Assembly: GCA_031289445.1 (NCBI GenBank)
Contig: JAITPL010000060.1
Span: 1 to 6,931, forward strand
DNA length: 6,931 bases
Reading direction: 5' to 3'
DNA from: Tannerella sp.
GTDB taxonomy: Bacteria > Bacteroidota > Bacteroidia > Bacteroidales > Tannerellaceae
Part shown: positions 6,916 through 6,931 of the stretch, piece after piece
How positions within the stretch are numbered: position 1 is the first letter of the stretch
Layout of the letters: the number at the start of each line of letters is the position of its first letter
Notes under the pieces: model-generated
Database searches by the model: none
Told to the model about the DNA's origin: nothing
The model's input: only the letters and a program-made list of their open reading frames with translations
Position numbers and translations under genes: made by a program

Positions 6916-6930
6916 CTGCCTGAAAGGCAG
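6916..6930. repeat. Short palindromic repeat, copy 2
   Basis: CTGCCTGAAAGGCAG forms a perfect six-pair stem (CTGCCT with AGGCAG) around GAA. It shares 14 identical bases with copy 1, offset by 74 bases. The window ends one base later, so it is unknown whether further copies or a T-tract follow. Confidence 0.6.
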
Positions 6931-6931
6931 G

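Noticed and set aside
6843..6930. CRISPR array suggested by a repeated palindrome about 74 bases apart
   Set aside because: Only two copies of a 14-base unit, too short for a CRISPR repeat, with a 60-base spacer and no cas gene in the window.

Overview
The window looks like a piece of a Bacteroidales (Bacteroidota) chromosome. Three signs support this. TsaD has the distinctive Bacteroidales sequence throughout. Every gene is preceded by a TAnnTTTG box (the Bacteroidota sigma-ABfr -7 element), and none has a convincing Shine-Dalgarno sequence. The last gene belongs to a large secreted family, an MG2-like domain joined to a TonB plug, that is typical of this phylum. The genus cannot be fixed from the sequence alone.

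Layout, all on the + strand. 1-47: short upstream region with a tandem heptamer and a promoter box. 48-1067: tsaD, the catalytic subunit for the universal tRNA t6A modification, which is housekeeping. 1113-2726: a secreted GH29-type alpha-L-fucosidase-like glycosidase with an unusual active-site signature. 2777-4132: a secreted alpha/beta-hydrolase of the PhoPQ-activated pathogenicity-related (PqaA-like) family. 4153-6810: a secreted 885-residue protein with an N-terminal MG2-like region, a middle beta-sandwich (carboxypeptidase-regulatory-like) region, a TonB-receptor plug domain and a conserved C-terminal module, but no outer-membrane barrel. 6811-6931: non-coding, with two copies of a short palindrome flanking a longer hairpin.

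The three genes after tsaD lie close together (gaps of 50 and 20 bases) and all encode exported proteins, so they may serve one envelope or glycan-processing task. Each still carries its own promoter-like box, so they need not form a strict operon. There is no SusC/SusD pair, regulator or transporter in the window, so a polysaccharide-utilisation locus cannot be claimed. I see no clear new defence or mobile system. The points most worth a second look are the altered GH29 signature, the pairing of a PqaA-like hydrolase with a glycosidase and a barrel-less plug protein, and the structured repeat at the right edge.
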